This document shows, piece after piece, positions 22,401 through 33,977 of a stretch of 64,000 nucleotides of DNA; position 1 is the stretch's first letter, and every line of letters starts with the position of its first letter. The translations under genes and the position numbers were made by a program. This DNA comes from Alentia gelatinosa. Its lineage: Eukaryota > Annelida > Polychaeta > Phyllodocida > Polynoidae. The DNA lies in NCBI GenBank assembly GCA_950022655.1, contig OX465583.1:16267298-16331297 (forward strand), given 5' to 3'. The notes under the pieces are model-generated. The model searched no databases and had not been told where the DNA came from. It was given only the letters and a program-made list of their open reading frames with translations.

Positions 22401-23350
22401 TTGACCGAACAGCCCGTGCACTGGACAGCGTCCACTGTCAGGAATGGTTGTGTTATTATATTTGTTTCAATCCAGCGCTAACACAATTTATCTATTACAA
22501 ATATTAGCTGCACATGATCCCCGGATGTGGGTGGCGCCCCCTGCCGGACGGCGGCCATTCCTCACGTCCGAATTGCCGAATTTGACCGCCACGCGGCGCC
22601 ACCGGGACCCCCGAGGTGAGAGCGAGGCTCGCCGGAAGTGGCTTCCGACACTAACACTATTGGCGTCTTGCAGGGCTGCTGCAGCGCGGGTCTTGGGGTG
22701 CATCTGAAGGAATGGGGTGAGAGGTAAGGGGGTGAGGGGGTGAGGGGGTGAGGGGCGTAAGGGGTTGAGGGTGATGGGGTAGCACGGGGAGCGGAGGGGG
22801 CGAAGTCTCCAATACATAGGTCATAGATCTAGATCAGTGAATCAGACCTAATAATAAAACCATTCTTCATCAGAATGTGCCTCCCGCCCACCCTGCCCCC
22901 TCCCACCCGGCCTCGGGGCCCTCTCCACCGGTCAGGACTAAATTTACCGATGCTTTATCGCGGCAGGAATCCATTCGGCGCGGTTTGCATTTCGCTGGTC
23001 TCTAGCGCATGCATCAGTGAGGTATATATACAGGATTAGTCGCCAACCACCCCGCACTCCGTACTTCTGCCTCCTCGTATTTACGAGTGCCTTACTCCAC
23101 CTGGCCCGTGTATTCCTAATATCGCCCTGAACAACTCCTACGAGAGGAACCAGCGGCCTGTCACGTGATCATCACGTGCGTGTTGCCCTGACGACGAGAT
23201 GCACTCCAGACGCGCTCCGTCAGAACGGGCTCTGATTGTTGTAATCAGGAGCAGACGACTTTTGAGATTTGCAGTCGTTTGGAACGCGCGTCACGTTTCC
23301 TGGGGGGACGCCGGGAGACGAGACCCTAATTCTGCTTTGTGACATTATTG
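22401..23350. promoter_or_regulatory. GC-rich island with CTCF-like core, GGGGTGA array and E-boxes
   Basis: GTGGCGCCCCCTGCCGG (22531-22547) matches the CTCF core in inverse (CCGGCAGGGGGCGCC). A GGCGGCCATTCC YY1-like site follows. At 22705-22765 GGGGGTGA is tandemly repeated. Two CACGTG E-boxes occur in GTCACGTGATCATCACGTGC (23160-23179). CpG-rich overall, but no exon was recognised. Confidence 0.4.
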
Positions 23351-23970
23351 TTGGCGACTTCGTTGAACAAGACCGAGTGACTGAAATAAAGACCTAAAAG
23401 ACTGACAAACTGACTGAGATACTGACTGCCTGACTGCCTGACTAATTGTCATACAGACTGTCTGATTCAAAGACTGACAGACATACTTTTCTGCTCTTGT
23501 GTGAACCTATTGGGAACGGAAGCCGAGGAGCTTCATGTCTGCTGCAATGTATTGATGTACTAGGTAATCAGCAATGTTATGGTAAGCACTAATGTTATAA
23601 ATTTTGACTTTACCCTCGGTTAAATGGTGTTTGATACGTATGACATGGCAATTTATAGTGAAGTGATGGCCCACGCGATGAAAATGAGCCTTATGTTACA
23701 CTCACGCGTTCTGGCCCCTTTATTTAGATGCATCATATGTACCGTTTTTTCAATGTGACAAAGGAACAACCTGTACCAAAGCATCAATAAAGAAATTCTT
23801 TAAAAAAGAAATAAAAAAAAAATACAGACGGGCATACTGACGAACAGATAGAGAGACACATAGACAGACGGACATGTACTGACAGACAGGCTGTCTGACT
23901 GCCTGCCTGACATAGTATCTGACAGTATTCCTATCCGACTGGCTCGTCATCTGACAGATAGTCTGACGCA
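23351..23970. repeat. GACTG/GACAGACAG degenerate microsatellite and AT-rich spacer
   Basis: GACTGACTGCCTGACTG-type words at about 23390-23490 and GACAGACGGACAT/CTGCCTGCCTGAC words at about 23820-23960, separated by AT-rich unique DNA. No gene. Confidence 0.65.
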
Positions 23971-24345
23971 GACATTGAGGAAATCAAACCGCGCGAGACG
24001 CAGAAGACGCGGCGTTGACGCCAGCTCATACGTCACGTCTGCGTCTGTGACGTGTGTGATCAGTCAGCCTCCTTCCAAACTTCCAAACTTCCCTCTGCCC
24101 AATGGCGGCATGTGGCGGGCGGCGTACGGCGGGCGGCGTACGGCGGGCGGCGTACGGCGGCGTGCGCCGGAGCAGATCAATGGGCCGGCGCCGGGTAATC
24201 ACCAGGCCACGCCGGTCGCCAACCCTCATCCAATCAAACCGCCATTACATCAAGCGGCGCGTCGGCGCATTCTGCCGCCGCGTTTTCCCGCCAATCGAGT
24301 TGTGTGTATGCGGCTTGACGAATGGTGAGTGGTGCCTGCGTTAGC
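23971..24345. promoter_or_regulatory. CpG-rich island with 16-bp tandem GGCGTACGGCGG repeat
   Basis: Three head-to-tail copies of GGGCGGCGTACGGC at about 24116-24165. The surrounding 370 bp is rich in CpG, with repeated GACGTCA-like and CGTCACG words. Open frames on both strands are due to composition. Confidence 0.45.
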
Positions 24346-24645
24346 TGAGAGCCTGGTGAGGTATGCCCGCCTCATCCCACATTACCATAAGACATCCATC
24401 TTCAGGCCTGGGTATCACGACCCCAAAATCATCCCGCACTCTCCAACCACATACCCCACCACCAAATCATACCTCTCATCCCGCTACCTCACCACCTCGC
24501 CACCCCGCCACCATGACTCTCCAACCATGTACTTCAACACTAAATTAGACCCCTCTACATCCCACCATCCTGCCACCTCACCACCCTGCCACCCTGCCAC
24601 CCTGCACACTCCAACCATTTTCTCTTAATAATAAAGAAGAAACCA
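24346..24645. repeat. CCACC-rich low-complexity array, part 1
   Basis: CACCACC, ACCCCACCAC and CCACCCTGCCACC words with no strict period. Open frames are composition artefacts. Confidence 0.6.
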
Positions 24646-24930
24646 ACAAGTTTTGGTCAAAGTCGTCGTTCTCCACGAGTTTGATGTGGAGTGATATGAA
24701 CGAGGCGACAGCCGAGTGAATATCATGTAGCATTCAAACGAGTTGCAGAATGACTTCTTTGACCAAAACGAGTTGCTTTCTGTATTTATCTCACCCCTAT
24801 ATATACGTTAAAAGAATGGATGACACACAGGAAATAGACCATGGAGAACGGACCGCAATACTCGTAGGGGCATGGAGAACGAGTTCCCAATGTTAAGCCT
24901 ATGAGCATTTATTCCAGGGGTGAGATAAAA
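24646..24930. mobile_element. Two-part foldback element, copy C
   Basis: Hairpin about 24646-24775: left arm GTTTTGGTCAAAGTCGTCGT pairs with the right arm ending TTCTTTGACCAAAAC. The centre is GATATGA-ACGAGGCGACAGCCGAGTGA-ATATC. Block 24784-24930 is bounded by TTTATCTCACCCC and GGGGTGAGATAAA. The word GTTCTCCA(C) is in the arm (24668) and twice inverted in the block (TGGAGAAC at 24842 and 24873). Inserted in a CCACC-rich array. Confidence 0.85.
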
Positions 24931-25240
24931 TCCTATCCCTCAACATTCCACCACCCTGCCACCCGCCATCCTGAACTCTCAAACCACATTTCCCACTACC
25001 CAATGCTCTACAGTCAAATCTCCCCTACTAAACCTTACCCCTCAGCATCCTGCACTCTCAAACCACATCTCCCACCACCAAATTATACCCCCCGCACCAA
25101 CATTCCCCTTCCCCACACTTTCCAAACTACATCTCCCACCACCGAATTATACAACCGTATATCCCGCCCCTACCGTACACTCCCCAACCACATCTCTTGC
25201 CACCACCCTGCCCTCTTTTATTGCGTCAAGAATGCAGTAG
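24931..25240. repeat. CCACC-rich low-complexity array, part 2
   Basis: CTCTCAAACCACATCTCCCA and AATTATACCCC words recur. It continues the array interrupted by element C. Confidence 0.6.
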
Positions 25241-27462
25241 TGTACAAGAATCTACGCCCTTCCCCTCCTCCACACGCCCCTCAGCTTTCGCATACACACT
25301 GCCCTTACTTTCACATCATGCATGCAAATTGCAGCCTTCGTGCTACTATTTAGTAACGCTACTCAGAAGTTTTACACACACCCCGCCTTCATCCCTGAGT
25401 CACAATGCTGCACATGGCGGCCTTGCCATGTCCGGCCGAACACAGCAAGGCGCACACCCAGTTTGTATAAACACCACTTTTTACGGCCTCACTTTTTCCT
25501 CCGCCTCACTGTCTTTTAGCGTGACATCTATAAAAGCAGACTTGTGTTGGGAGAGTGACGAACTCTCGTGCGTTCACGTGTGAGCACCGTGTCACGTGAT
25601 TTCCACAAACGCATACTTTTATTTGTATTTCTCCAGAGTAAATAAAAACCTATGACTATACAACTGTGCATTAGTGTGAGATATCAGAATGTTACGAATA
25701 ATACTTGATATCAAAGATAAGTATAACATTTTGAATGTATGGCAAAAATTATAGTTGATATACAGTCTTCTCTTGTTATAGGAGATGTAATTTGTGAATT
25801 GGACCTTTATAAAAAGGTTTGATTGTTGGTGTATCGAACGACAGGTATTCCTTCGTCACATGACATGTTGCTGCCAGGTCTCGCCCTTGCCTTGAGGCAA
25901 ATATGGATTAACCCGTGCACGGCAGTTCCATGAGTACCAATATTACATAACCATGTTTGTATAAAAGGAGTTACGGCTAGAGTAAGCGACCTGGCAGGTG
26001 AACTTCTGTGGCCAGTCCGGGTCTTGCACAGCAGACTGCTGTACTGCTCTGATGGTCTAGTTGACCATGGGGCTGTTGCCGAGTCAATTTCCCTGCATTT
26101 GTACGACAGACCAGGAAAATCGGCTATTGACTGTGATCTCATGCAAACGCGTCATTGAAGGATTTGAGCAAACTTTCCCATGCATCAAAATTTGAACCAG
26201 AGTGTATAGCTGTTCTAACAAATGAAAGGTTGCCTTTTTTCCATCGTTTGGTAGAGAATAAGCACGACTGTATCACAGGTAAACCGAATATTCCTCCAGG
26301 TGTAAGTAAACTCGAGGGGTGGCAAGCTGGCTTAGCTATCATAATGTTCTAATCTTGTCTTAATCATTCCATGTTTATATTTTGTCGGAATGAAATATGC
26401 ATATACAAAAGCAACGGTTCTGAAGCAACTGTAAGTACATGTATTTAGTATTATTGTAAGTAGTAGCTGGAATCAGGAATTTCAGTCAGGTACTTTTTTT
26501 ATGTCAAAATTGTGTTAGGGGAATATTCCATACCCTTACAGCATCAAACCTACCCAGGTCCTACCCAGGGGATGTCCTTACGGGACCAGGCACGTGACAT
26601 AGTCAGTCAGGATACTAAAGCAGAGATATCTGACGAAATTGACCCATTGGCAATGACCTGGAATCTCTGCCGTGAGTTCATTACTTGATGTATGTTTAGG
26701 ACAAAGATGCTGGATCACAATACGTTGTAAGTTATTGCATAGCCAGGTGCAAACATTTCAGAAATACCGCTAGAATGGCAACTACAAGCTCCTGTGAGCT
26801 CCTCTAGCGAAAACTTGCTCAGAGCCGCCTCACAGTCTGCAGTGACAGATGGCTGAACAGGTTAAATTTCAAATCGCAGGCCGCGCTAGTTTCGAAGCCA
26901 CTTTGAATTGACATTTTGTTGTGCGGTTTAGAATAACGAGTTCTCTTTTATTGTGTTCAGTGAAGTGTGACGGCTTGATTACTGTCATCTGATTTACACA
27001 CGCCGTCCGCCACAGTGCCCCACCATGCGCCGGCGTACGCCGCCATGCGCCGCCTTCCGGAGTCGTGTCCCGCCACTTTCCGCCTGCTGCTGTTTAAGGC
27101 GAATGCTCATTATCTACGGTCAATTGTTTAATTCTGCGCCAAAAGTCGATTAAGTCTTTACCGCTTTCTGACAAATATCAGAGGTCGCCTATTCGCTGCC
27201 TGAAGTCCATAAAAGTCTACTCGTAAACAGTAATCAAGTGTTCGCCTTCGGAGATTTAAACGCCACCAACGGATGTAAAAAGGGATCCGCTACAATGAAA
27301 GTCGACTTTCTATGCAGCGTGGAGTTACAGAGTTATTTGATAATGAGAGTCGGCTTTCTATACAGCAAGGAGTAAACAGGAGTTAGTCTTATAAACACAG
27401 CCAAGGGAGGCATTTGACAACGAGTGCTGGATTTTTCTTCAGTGTGGAGTATACAGGAGTTA
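25241..27462. other. Intergenic, nothing firmly recognised
   Basis: Mixed sequence. About 25990-26090 has a weak resemblance to about 41650-41710 (ACTGC.G.ACTGCT.TG.TGGTC.AGTTGACCA), perhaps a diverged repeat. A short GC-rich patch at 27000-27070 holds ATGCGCCGGCGTACGCC words. No coding exon seen. Confidence 0.45.
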
Positions 27463-27777
27463 TGCCCCAGTCACACTGGCGTAAAATTTGGCGTTTCTTC
27501 TACATATTTAAATTGGTGGGGAGTACGTATTAGCTACGGATTTGGAACGTATCTGTTTGCGTTTCTTTAACATTTTGGTTCGCTTCTCAACGTTCATCAA
27601 CGCTTCTTTACGCTTTTGTACGTATTGTGGCGTTTATCGGCGCATTCCGACTTTCATTTACGCATCTCCGCGTTTTCCCGCGCATTGCCGCGCATTTGTA
27701 AATTTCAAAATGCGTAGAAGAACGTAGAGGTGCGTACACGGAAAAACGCCGTTTTTTACGCCAGTGTGACTGGGGCA
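27463..27777. mobile_element. 315-bp MITE with TTA target duplication, copy 1
   Basis: Flanked by TTA at 27460-27462 and 27778-27780. Terminal inverted repeats start TGCCCCAGTCACACTGGCGT. The interior has about 29 CpG, mostly as ACG/CGT at 8-10 bp spacing. An identical-length copy lies inverted at 59847-60161. The 3-bp TTA duplication fits the PIF/Harbinger superfamily; the assignment is inferred from that alone. Confidence 0.9.
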
Positions 27778-27879
27778 TTAGTCGTGTAAACACAACCACA
27801 GAATTATCTGACAATCAGTGCTGGACTTCTATGCAGCTCAGATGACGCTGTAGTCCGGTAAGCACAGCAGTGGGCTAGA
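27778..27879. other. Short unique spacer
   Basis: Sequence between the MITE and the LINE tail; nothing recognised. Confidence 0.4.
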
Positions 27880-28425
27880 CACTCTTCATAGTCTCCTCCA
27901 GGTTCGTATCCCATGAGCCGCCATGTTGACCAATTCATACCTCCAAATACACGGAGATTAAGGTCAGCCAGTAAATCTCTGTTCCACTTACCTAGACTCA
28001 GAACCGAGCATGCAAAACGTTCCCCACTTTATAGGGGAAAAAAGCTCTGGAATGTGCAGTCGGAAGAATTAAGAGGAGCAGAGACGAAACTATTGTTTAA
28101 ACGAAAATTAAGAGCACTTCCAGTGATTTTGAAATAACATAAACAGTAATAGGCATCAGAATGACACCCTAGACCTAGACCTGGTTCCTATTCCCACACG
28201 ATTTTCGCAATGTAGGCTACTGCTTCTTCTACTTCTATAACATGTTCATCATCACTTCAACTTATTTACACCCATATCATCTAAGCACTCCAATCTTATA
28301 TATAATATAATTGACTACTTTATGTTCGATAACGGTACGTAGGAACTGTGTTTAATGAACGTACCGAGCGAAATGTAAAACCGCCAAACCTGGCGAATTT
28401 TGTTCATCAATAAAAAAAAAAAAAA
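27880..28425 (+). mobile_element. 5'-truncated LINE tail with 3' UTR and poly(A)
   Basis: The open frame 27913-28137 has the typical C-terminal end of a CR1/Jockey-type RT: HLPRLRTEHAKRS, a LWN motif, then a KLLFKRKLRAL tail and stop. A 3' UTR of about 270 bp follows, with a small hairpin (CGCCA..TGGCG at about 28382) and an ATCAATAAAA then A-run at about 28405-28424. The frame is open above the ATG, so that ATG is not a real start. The family differs from the LINE at 2345-5556, since the 3' UTRs do not match. Everything 5' of the RT C-terminus is missing, as expected after incomplete reverse transcription. Confidence 0.85.
27913..28137 (+). pseudogene. LINE RT C-terminal fragment
   Basis: The last 74 codons of a LINE reverse transcriptase, C-terminal to the catalytic domain. 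The LPRLRTEHAKRS motif (residues about 27-38) and KLWN (about 45-48) are seen in this position in CR1/Jockey/L2-type proteins. No catalytic residues remain, so it is non-functional. Confidence 0.82.
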
Positions 28426-30420
28426 ATTCATAACGACACGTGTAGAATGATACCAACTGCTTTTATAGTCTTCTGTCGCGCAAAAGCTTTGGAATACTCC
28501 ACCCTATAACATAAAAACTGCTGATTCCTAGAACTTTTCTAAAATGACCAAACAAAACCTGAGAGCCAAAATAAATCAATCTAATCAGTAGTTTGAAATA
28601 TTCAGTATAGATAACATGCTTATTGTAGATGCCATCTTGATGTATTGAATCTTAAGAATGTGGTGAAACAAGCCCATTTGACCTGTATTGTTTGTGTACA
28701 CTGAACGAAGGTACAAACAAATAACTGGCCCTGGGGAAAACTGAAAACAGGGCTGCCTGGCACCCTATGTATCGATTCCTCCAGAATGAATATGAAATGA
28801 TATTTTTTTTAAAGCTGTTAGTTTGTGTTTAGAGCTATTTAACAGTGCATTTCAGGCAGGGGCCGATTAAGAATAGGCAAATAATATACACAATATGTGA
28901 AAATGTACATTTCTAAAGAAGAATACGATATGTCTGTAGTTGGTTGAGCTAAAGAGGTTTAGTGGTTAGTTTCTAATAGTATATTTCCATATGATGACAT
29001 AGCTTTCATTTTGTTCATACTCTTGCATATCGCCCACCATCCGAATATCTTAAAAAGAATCAGAACAATGGTGAAATACGCATTTCAGGCAATCTATTGG
29101 GAAAAAACCAATACGAATTTCACCCTGAATAGAAATAAAATGAAAAGACCAGTCACACGATAAAAGTGACAGAGAATTTCAACTCGGCGTGAAACGCAAT
29201 ACGTCCAGACAGAGATATCAAACATGAGTTCGTGATTCCTCTGTTCGACGAGATTTTAGTTTGCGATGAGCCATCCCTTGTTTACACATAAATCAGCTTC
29301 AATTTCGGGTATCTCCTTTTTGAAATACTTTGCTCGTTTGTACAACTTAATCGTTAATGTAAAAGCAAACTACAGTCCGCAAAGTTCACTATGATAGGAT
29401 TCGAATCGCTACGATCCCACGCGATTACCTGTTGGAAGTTACGACTATATTTCGAATATGAAAGGTCAGCAGATACAGCTCTTTGGTTTACAATCCCATT
29501 GCTGGAATCTATATTTCGGTTTCCCTATGATCTCCCCCCTCCCCCACGATCTTTTATATATTTATTTTAATCTGTATACTAAATGAAATGCATGAAAAGG
29601 GAAACAGGTGTGGCAACGTTTTAATGCTACGAATTGGTCAGCTAGAAAATCTTCTTAGTTAAAAGTTAAACTTTTAGATATACAAAAAGAAATATAAGAA
29701 TTAATTGAAAGGGGAACAAGAGTTGTTCACAAGATATGAACAAATAATTGTAGTCATTGTTTAAGGGATGAACTCTCATCGTAATACTGGAAGAAATGCT
29801 GCACGTATTAGATGAAAGGAATGTATCAAATGTTATGTGCAATGAAAGGACTTATGCTAACGCGTGGTGGAAGACTTAAAATTGAACATGAAAGGACAGG
29901 AAAGATGTGTGGTTGACCAATGCAAATAGTGAAAGAAAAAAACAAATGGTTTCAGAGGCATGGCCCTTTGGTATACAATCCCTTTGCTGGAAACACTACT
30001 TCTGTTTTCCGATGATCTCCTCACTATAAATGTTTAGACCTTCTTTCGCTCCATTCCTGTATTCCTGAAGTGAGTTCTTGAGTTCAAACATGTGCTGTGT
30101 GAAAAAGGGCTGTGTGGGAGAGATCAAGATCAGGTATGCCGAAGGAAAACAAACAGCAGATCTCTGGCAATAGGCAACTACTGACTCCTCCAATTAGAAG
30201 GCTTGGCAAACTGAGTACTTGCACCGCTAATTGGCAGGCTTGCTGACGATGTGTTTCCATATCTTCAATTTCAATGGAATAACTACAAAGATAGACGTTA
30301 TTATCAATTTGTGGGATCAACTATGAATATTTCATGGTTACAAGTTTGTCCGCAATATAGATGAACAATCAGAAAGTCCCAGAGATACAGTAGATGAGAT
30401 CCTATCAGCCCAAGAGGTGG
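28426..30420. other. AT-rich intergenic DNA
   Basis: Two kilobases of AT-rich sequence. Around 29465-29530 and 29955-30010 similar words (CTTTGGTWTACAATCCCWTT GCTGGAA, CTRTGATCTCC) recur about 490 bp apart, suggesting an old repeat. No gene seen. Confidence 0.45.
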
Positions 30421-30429
30421 GTGACCTAT

Positions 30430-30606
30430 CTAACCACTAATTAGAAGATTGGTGGACAATGCCTACCACTAGGTGGCATGCTGACTGAGGATCCTACCAC
30501 TAGGAGCCAGGATGGCTGATAATTACTACCACTAGGTGGCAGGCTCACTGAGGATCCTACCACTAGGTGTCGGGATGGCTAACGATCCCTACCACTAGGT
30601 GGCGGG
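30430..30606. promoter_or_regulatory. Phased array of CTCF-like CCACTAGGTGGCAG units
   Basis: CCACT starts at 30434, 30466, 30497, 30529, 30560 and 30592, with spacings 32, 31, 32, 31, 32 (mean 31.5 bp, three turns of DNA). Five units carry CCACTAGG; the one at 30529 is CCACTAGGTGGCAG, a perfect fit to the CCASYAGRKGGCRS CTCF consensus, and those at 30466 and 30592 differ by one or few bases. It may also be read as a minisatellite. It borders a CpG-rich island. Confidence 0.65.
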
Positions 30607-31135
30607 TCACCTGCCCGTCGAGCTGGGTTTTACTCACGAGTCGCCTTCTTTACGGCCACGACCCTGACACCGGAAGTGATTTACCCGGGCCCCGGATGAC
30701 AGCCGTACACAGGGCCGGCAGGGGGCGTTAGTTCAGGGTCCTGACGCCAGGAGACACCCAGTGTAAATCAGACGCCGGGCGGACGCTGGACGGACGCTGA
30801 AAGCCCCCACAAAGGCGGCCTTTGACGTTGTCGTCAGAGGGCGCCACGTGCGGCGACAGCACGGCGCATGCGTGTGTCAGACATACATTCTATATCCGGT
30901 GTGTCGCGGTGCGCAGTCTGTGACTAGGCGGCGCTGGTGGCGCTCACGGCGGGACGCGCGGGAGATGTAGGGCCCTGTGAGTGCGGCTAATGTTTTAAGT
31001 GGACAGCTTTGTGTACGTTTACCGCCGCCCGCTTCCCGCCAATTGGCAGAACGTAAACGTAATGGGCGAGCAGGGCGACGCCTTTCGGGGGACAGTTGCG
31101 GGACCACTCCTTACACACTGCTCCAGTGACTGTTA
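30607..31135. promoter_or_regulatory. CpG-rich island with further CTCF-like and NRF1-like sites
   Basis: CCGGCAGGGGGCG (30715-30727), CAGAGGGCGCCAC (30835-30847) and GACTAGGCGGCGC / CTGGTGGCGC (30922-30943) resemble CTCF cores. GGCGCATGCG (about 30863) is NRF1-like, and CGGAAGTG (about 30671) is ETS-like. No exon recognised. Confidence 0.45.
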
Positions 31136-31335
31136 ACCCACGACCACAGCCGTCTTCCCGGTATATGAACAGTATGGGGCATGCTGCCTGTCCACTCCCA
31201 TGCTCAACATATATATATACATGTACTCCCCTCCTTCGCCCTGTATAAACCTCCTCATATCTTTCCCTTTTGTTCTCGTTCTGATTGAATTCCAGGACTG
31301 AACCACTTATTTACCTTAGATACTGTACAATGTAA
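31136..31335. other. Unique spacer
   Basis: Nothing recognised apart from a short TA run near 31212. Confidence 0.4.
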
Positions 31336-31620
31336 CATCTCGTGCATCCCCCTCTATATGCCCCCTTATACATCCCCTTTATACATAAAGTTATGCATAT
31401 TCTTATACACCCCCTTACACATCCCCCTTATACACCCATTTGTATACCCCCTACTGCACCCCCTTATATACCCCCTTATACACGCCGTTGTTCACTTCCC
31501 CCTTATACGTCCTTTATTCACCCCCTATTTACCCCCTTTATACATCCCCTCCGACTCCTTATTCACACCCTTTATGCACCCTCTTTATATATTCCCTTTT
31601 ATTCACACAGAACGAACGTT
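31336..31620. repeat. CCCCCTTATACA degenerate tandem repeat, part 1
   Basis: CCCCCTTATACACCC, ATCCCCTTTATAC and similar words with units of about 12-24 bp. The Tyr/Pro/Ile-rich open frames are repeat artefacts. Confidence 0.75.
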
Positions 31621-31919
31621 TCAGTTTATGTGTGTTTGATATCCACGTATATATTTCTCTTCGCGCATAAATATAGTCGTCATTTTTGACGCCAAATTCA
31701 TGCCTGCTTATGTACATGTAGATGATTATCTGGTTCTAGGCCAGTTTGACTTATGTTTACGCAAATTTACGTAAGTTTATTCGGTCCTTTGCACATTGGG
31801 AACACAACTTCTTTTCTTTTTATTTAAGATCTGCCATACAAGTCCATATCATATGGAAAATTCAACCATACTACCACTTTTGATTATGAAACCTTTTAAA
31901 AACCTGATTCTTGCAAACC
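31621..31919. other. Unique spacer between C-rich arrays
   Basis: AT-rich sequence with ACGCAAATTTACGTAAGTTT near 31760; no gene. Confidence 0.4.
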
Positions 31920-32160
31920 CCATTAAACACCTTTTTATACACCCCCTGATACACCCCATTATTAACCCCTGTCATTCTCCCCCTCATTCATCCCCTTTTA
32001 CACCCCCTTGTTCACCCTTATACAGTCTTATATATACCCCCTTTACACCACACCCCCATATATAGCCCCTTATACGCCCCCCTTATTCACCTTCCTTATA
32101 CACCCCTCTATTTACCCCGTTATACACCCCTTTATACACTCCCCTTATACACTGACCAGA
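31920..32160. repeat. CCCCCTTATACA degenerate tandem repeat, part 2
   Basis: Same word family as 31336-31620, in the same orientation. Confidence 0.75.
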
Positions 32161-32229
32161 GCTGATCTTTTTAAGCCTCCGGCAACGCAGATTACAACCT
32201 CCCCCCACCTTTCTGCCCCCATTCACCCG

Positions 32230-32249
32230 CCCCCCCCCCCCCCCCCCCC
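32230..32249. repeat. Poly(C) run of 20
   Basis: An uninterrupted run of 20 C. Length is prone to sequencing or assembly error. Confidence 0.85.
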
Positions 32250-32384
32250 GCCCTTCCCTACTGCTCCCTTCTCTGCCGCCCACCAACCGCTGGCTTCCAA
32301 TGCTTTGATTCCTGAACAAGATAAGCCGATGGCTTCTGGCCCTGAGAAGCCACTGCTTTAATCCCCCAAAGTCTGGTCTGGTCC

Positions 32385-32645
32385 GGAGACAAACTGCGCG
32401 CGCACCGATCAGCCACCACCACTGCGCATGCGCCGCGCCCAGGGGCCCCACCGGAAGTGAAAAATAGATCCACAGGCACTTGAAGCAATTGGGTCTTTTT
32501 TGTTGTTGGCGGAGGTGGAGGGGACTTGGCGGATTTCTATCTGGGCCTCTGGTGGGTAGGAATATGTGGTGCTGTGAGATAGGAGCATCCGGGGCTCGGA
32601 GAGGCCGGTCTGATGTATGGAGACTCGAGGGGATTGGTCATTGCC
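32385..32645. promoter_or_regulatory. GC-rich stretch with NRF1-like and ETS sites
   Basis: ACTGCGCATGCGCCG (about 32420, NRF1 consensus GCGCATGCGC), CACCGGAAGTG (about 32449, ETS), and GGTCTGGTCCGGAG. No exon recognised. Confidence 0.35.
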
Positions 32646-32773
32646 TTCTCCCGCCCTCCGACTTGTTATATACAGACTTACATATCTATAGAGATATAAT
32701 CATAAAAATGCATATATATCTAGTTATAGATTCCTAATAATTGTTATATATATCTATCAATGTATCATATGTG

Positions 32774-32778
<5 letters not shown>

Positions 32779-32830
<52 letters not shown>
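32779..32830. repeat. (TA)n microsatellite
   Basis: About 26 dinucleotide units of TA. Confidence 0.95.
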
Positions 32831-32834
<4 letters not shown>

Positions 32835-33490
32835 CTCTCCCTAATACTTGTTATTCTTACATATATATGATATATATTTATAAATGTATTATATGTAAAG
32901 GGTCCCTTGTCAGGGGTTTAGGCAGAGGTCCCTTCGAGATTATCTTTAATCCGAAACACACTCTTGGAGTAGAATTCTAAAGAATAATCCCTCAAAGATC
33001 AAGCTGATCAAACTTTAAATCTTCACACAAATAGCGAAAGCAGGAACTTTATGATTCTCTATAGAATATTTTTGTATCCAGAGGGAGGAGTTTCTATGAA
33101 TTGTCTGTGATGTGATGTTTTTGCTGTTTTACGTAAGAATCACCATCAGTGATCAATTGACCGTTAATGTTGAACCTTTCCACACTGAGAGTTTCTCCGT
33201 AGGCGATGGCCATTCACGTGGGCCAATCATTGATGAGAAATGACGAAATTGAGGAGATTCCTACACCGTTAGAGATCAAATGATGAATGATGGTGTCGAT
33301 GTTAACTGGCCATTATTGTGTAACTAATTCAAAAAGTTGGACTGATTTGCCGTCACACGCTTTGTTAGCCACACCACAGGACCATTGTCCGCAATAAAAA
33401 TCATCAATGAAAATCATCAAGCGAATTATGAGCTGGTCATTGAGCAATATTTATTCGACTTAAACGACGCTGGTTTGGTATTGTGGAGGG
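32831..33490. other. Intergenic, nothing recognised
   Basis: AT-rich, no gene or clear repeat. Confidence 0.4.
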
Positions 33491-33977
33491 CAGAACGATC
33501 AAGAGGAGGTGAGTTTGGGTATAAATCCTCTGACATTAAACCAGCCCGGTCTGACCCACCCAACCGTGCCGCGTTTAAACCAGCTGACAAGGGGCGGGCT
33601 CCCCAGAAATCAATACGCCAATGAATGGTCAATAAAAAAAGTTATATTTTCTGTGTTTCAGGGGGCAGGAGGAGGTAGAGGGGGCGGGGGAACTATTAAT
33701 AGGCGCTGTCTGTGGGCGGGAGTCTCGTAAAGTAAGAGGCAGGCATCTTGGCGCTGGGGGCGGTATTCACTGGGAGGATTTATGTGTGTATGGGGGGGGG
33801 GGAGGGGAGAGAGTAAGGGGGTGGGTAGGGGGTGAATGGAGGAGGGAGGAAGAGTTAGTGTGTGTTGGATCAGCGACCAGGCCTGGACCCCGCGTCCGTC
33901 CTGTGATCACAGCCTGTGTAATGACCACAGGATCCAAGCGAGATCCTAGCAGGATCCAAGCAGATCACCGCCCGCCT
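33491..33977. other. GC-rich stretch next to minisatellite
   Basis: G-rich tract GTATGGGGGGGGGGAGGGG near 33789, GGGGGCGGGGG words, and two AGGATCCAAGC words at about 33929-33960 just before the 37-bp array. No exon recognised. Confidence 0.4.

Noticed and set aside
24026..24344. Arginine/glycine-rich open frames on both strands
   Set aside because: They come from the GGCGTACGGCGG repeat and GC composition.
27880..27925. GGTTCGTATCCC resembling a tRNA/SINE B box
   Set aside because: It lies in the coding end of a LINE, and no convincing A box or cloverleaf could be formed.
31336..32361. Proline/tyrosine-rich open frames of 76-117 codons
   Set aside because: They run through CCCCCTTATACA repeats, and all three frames are open at once.
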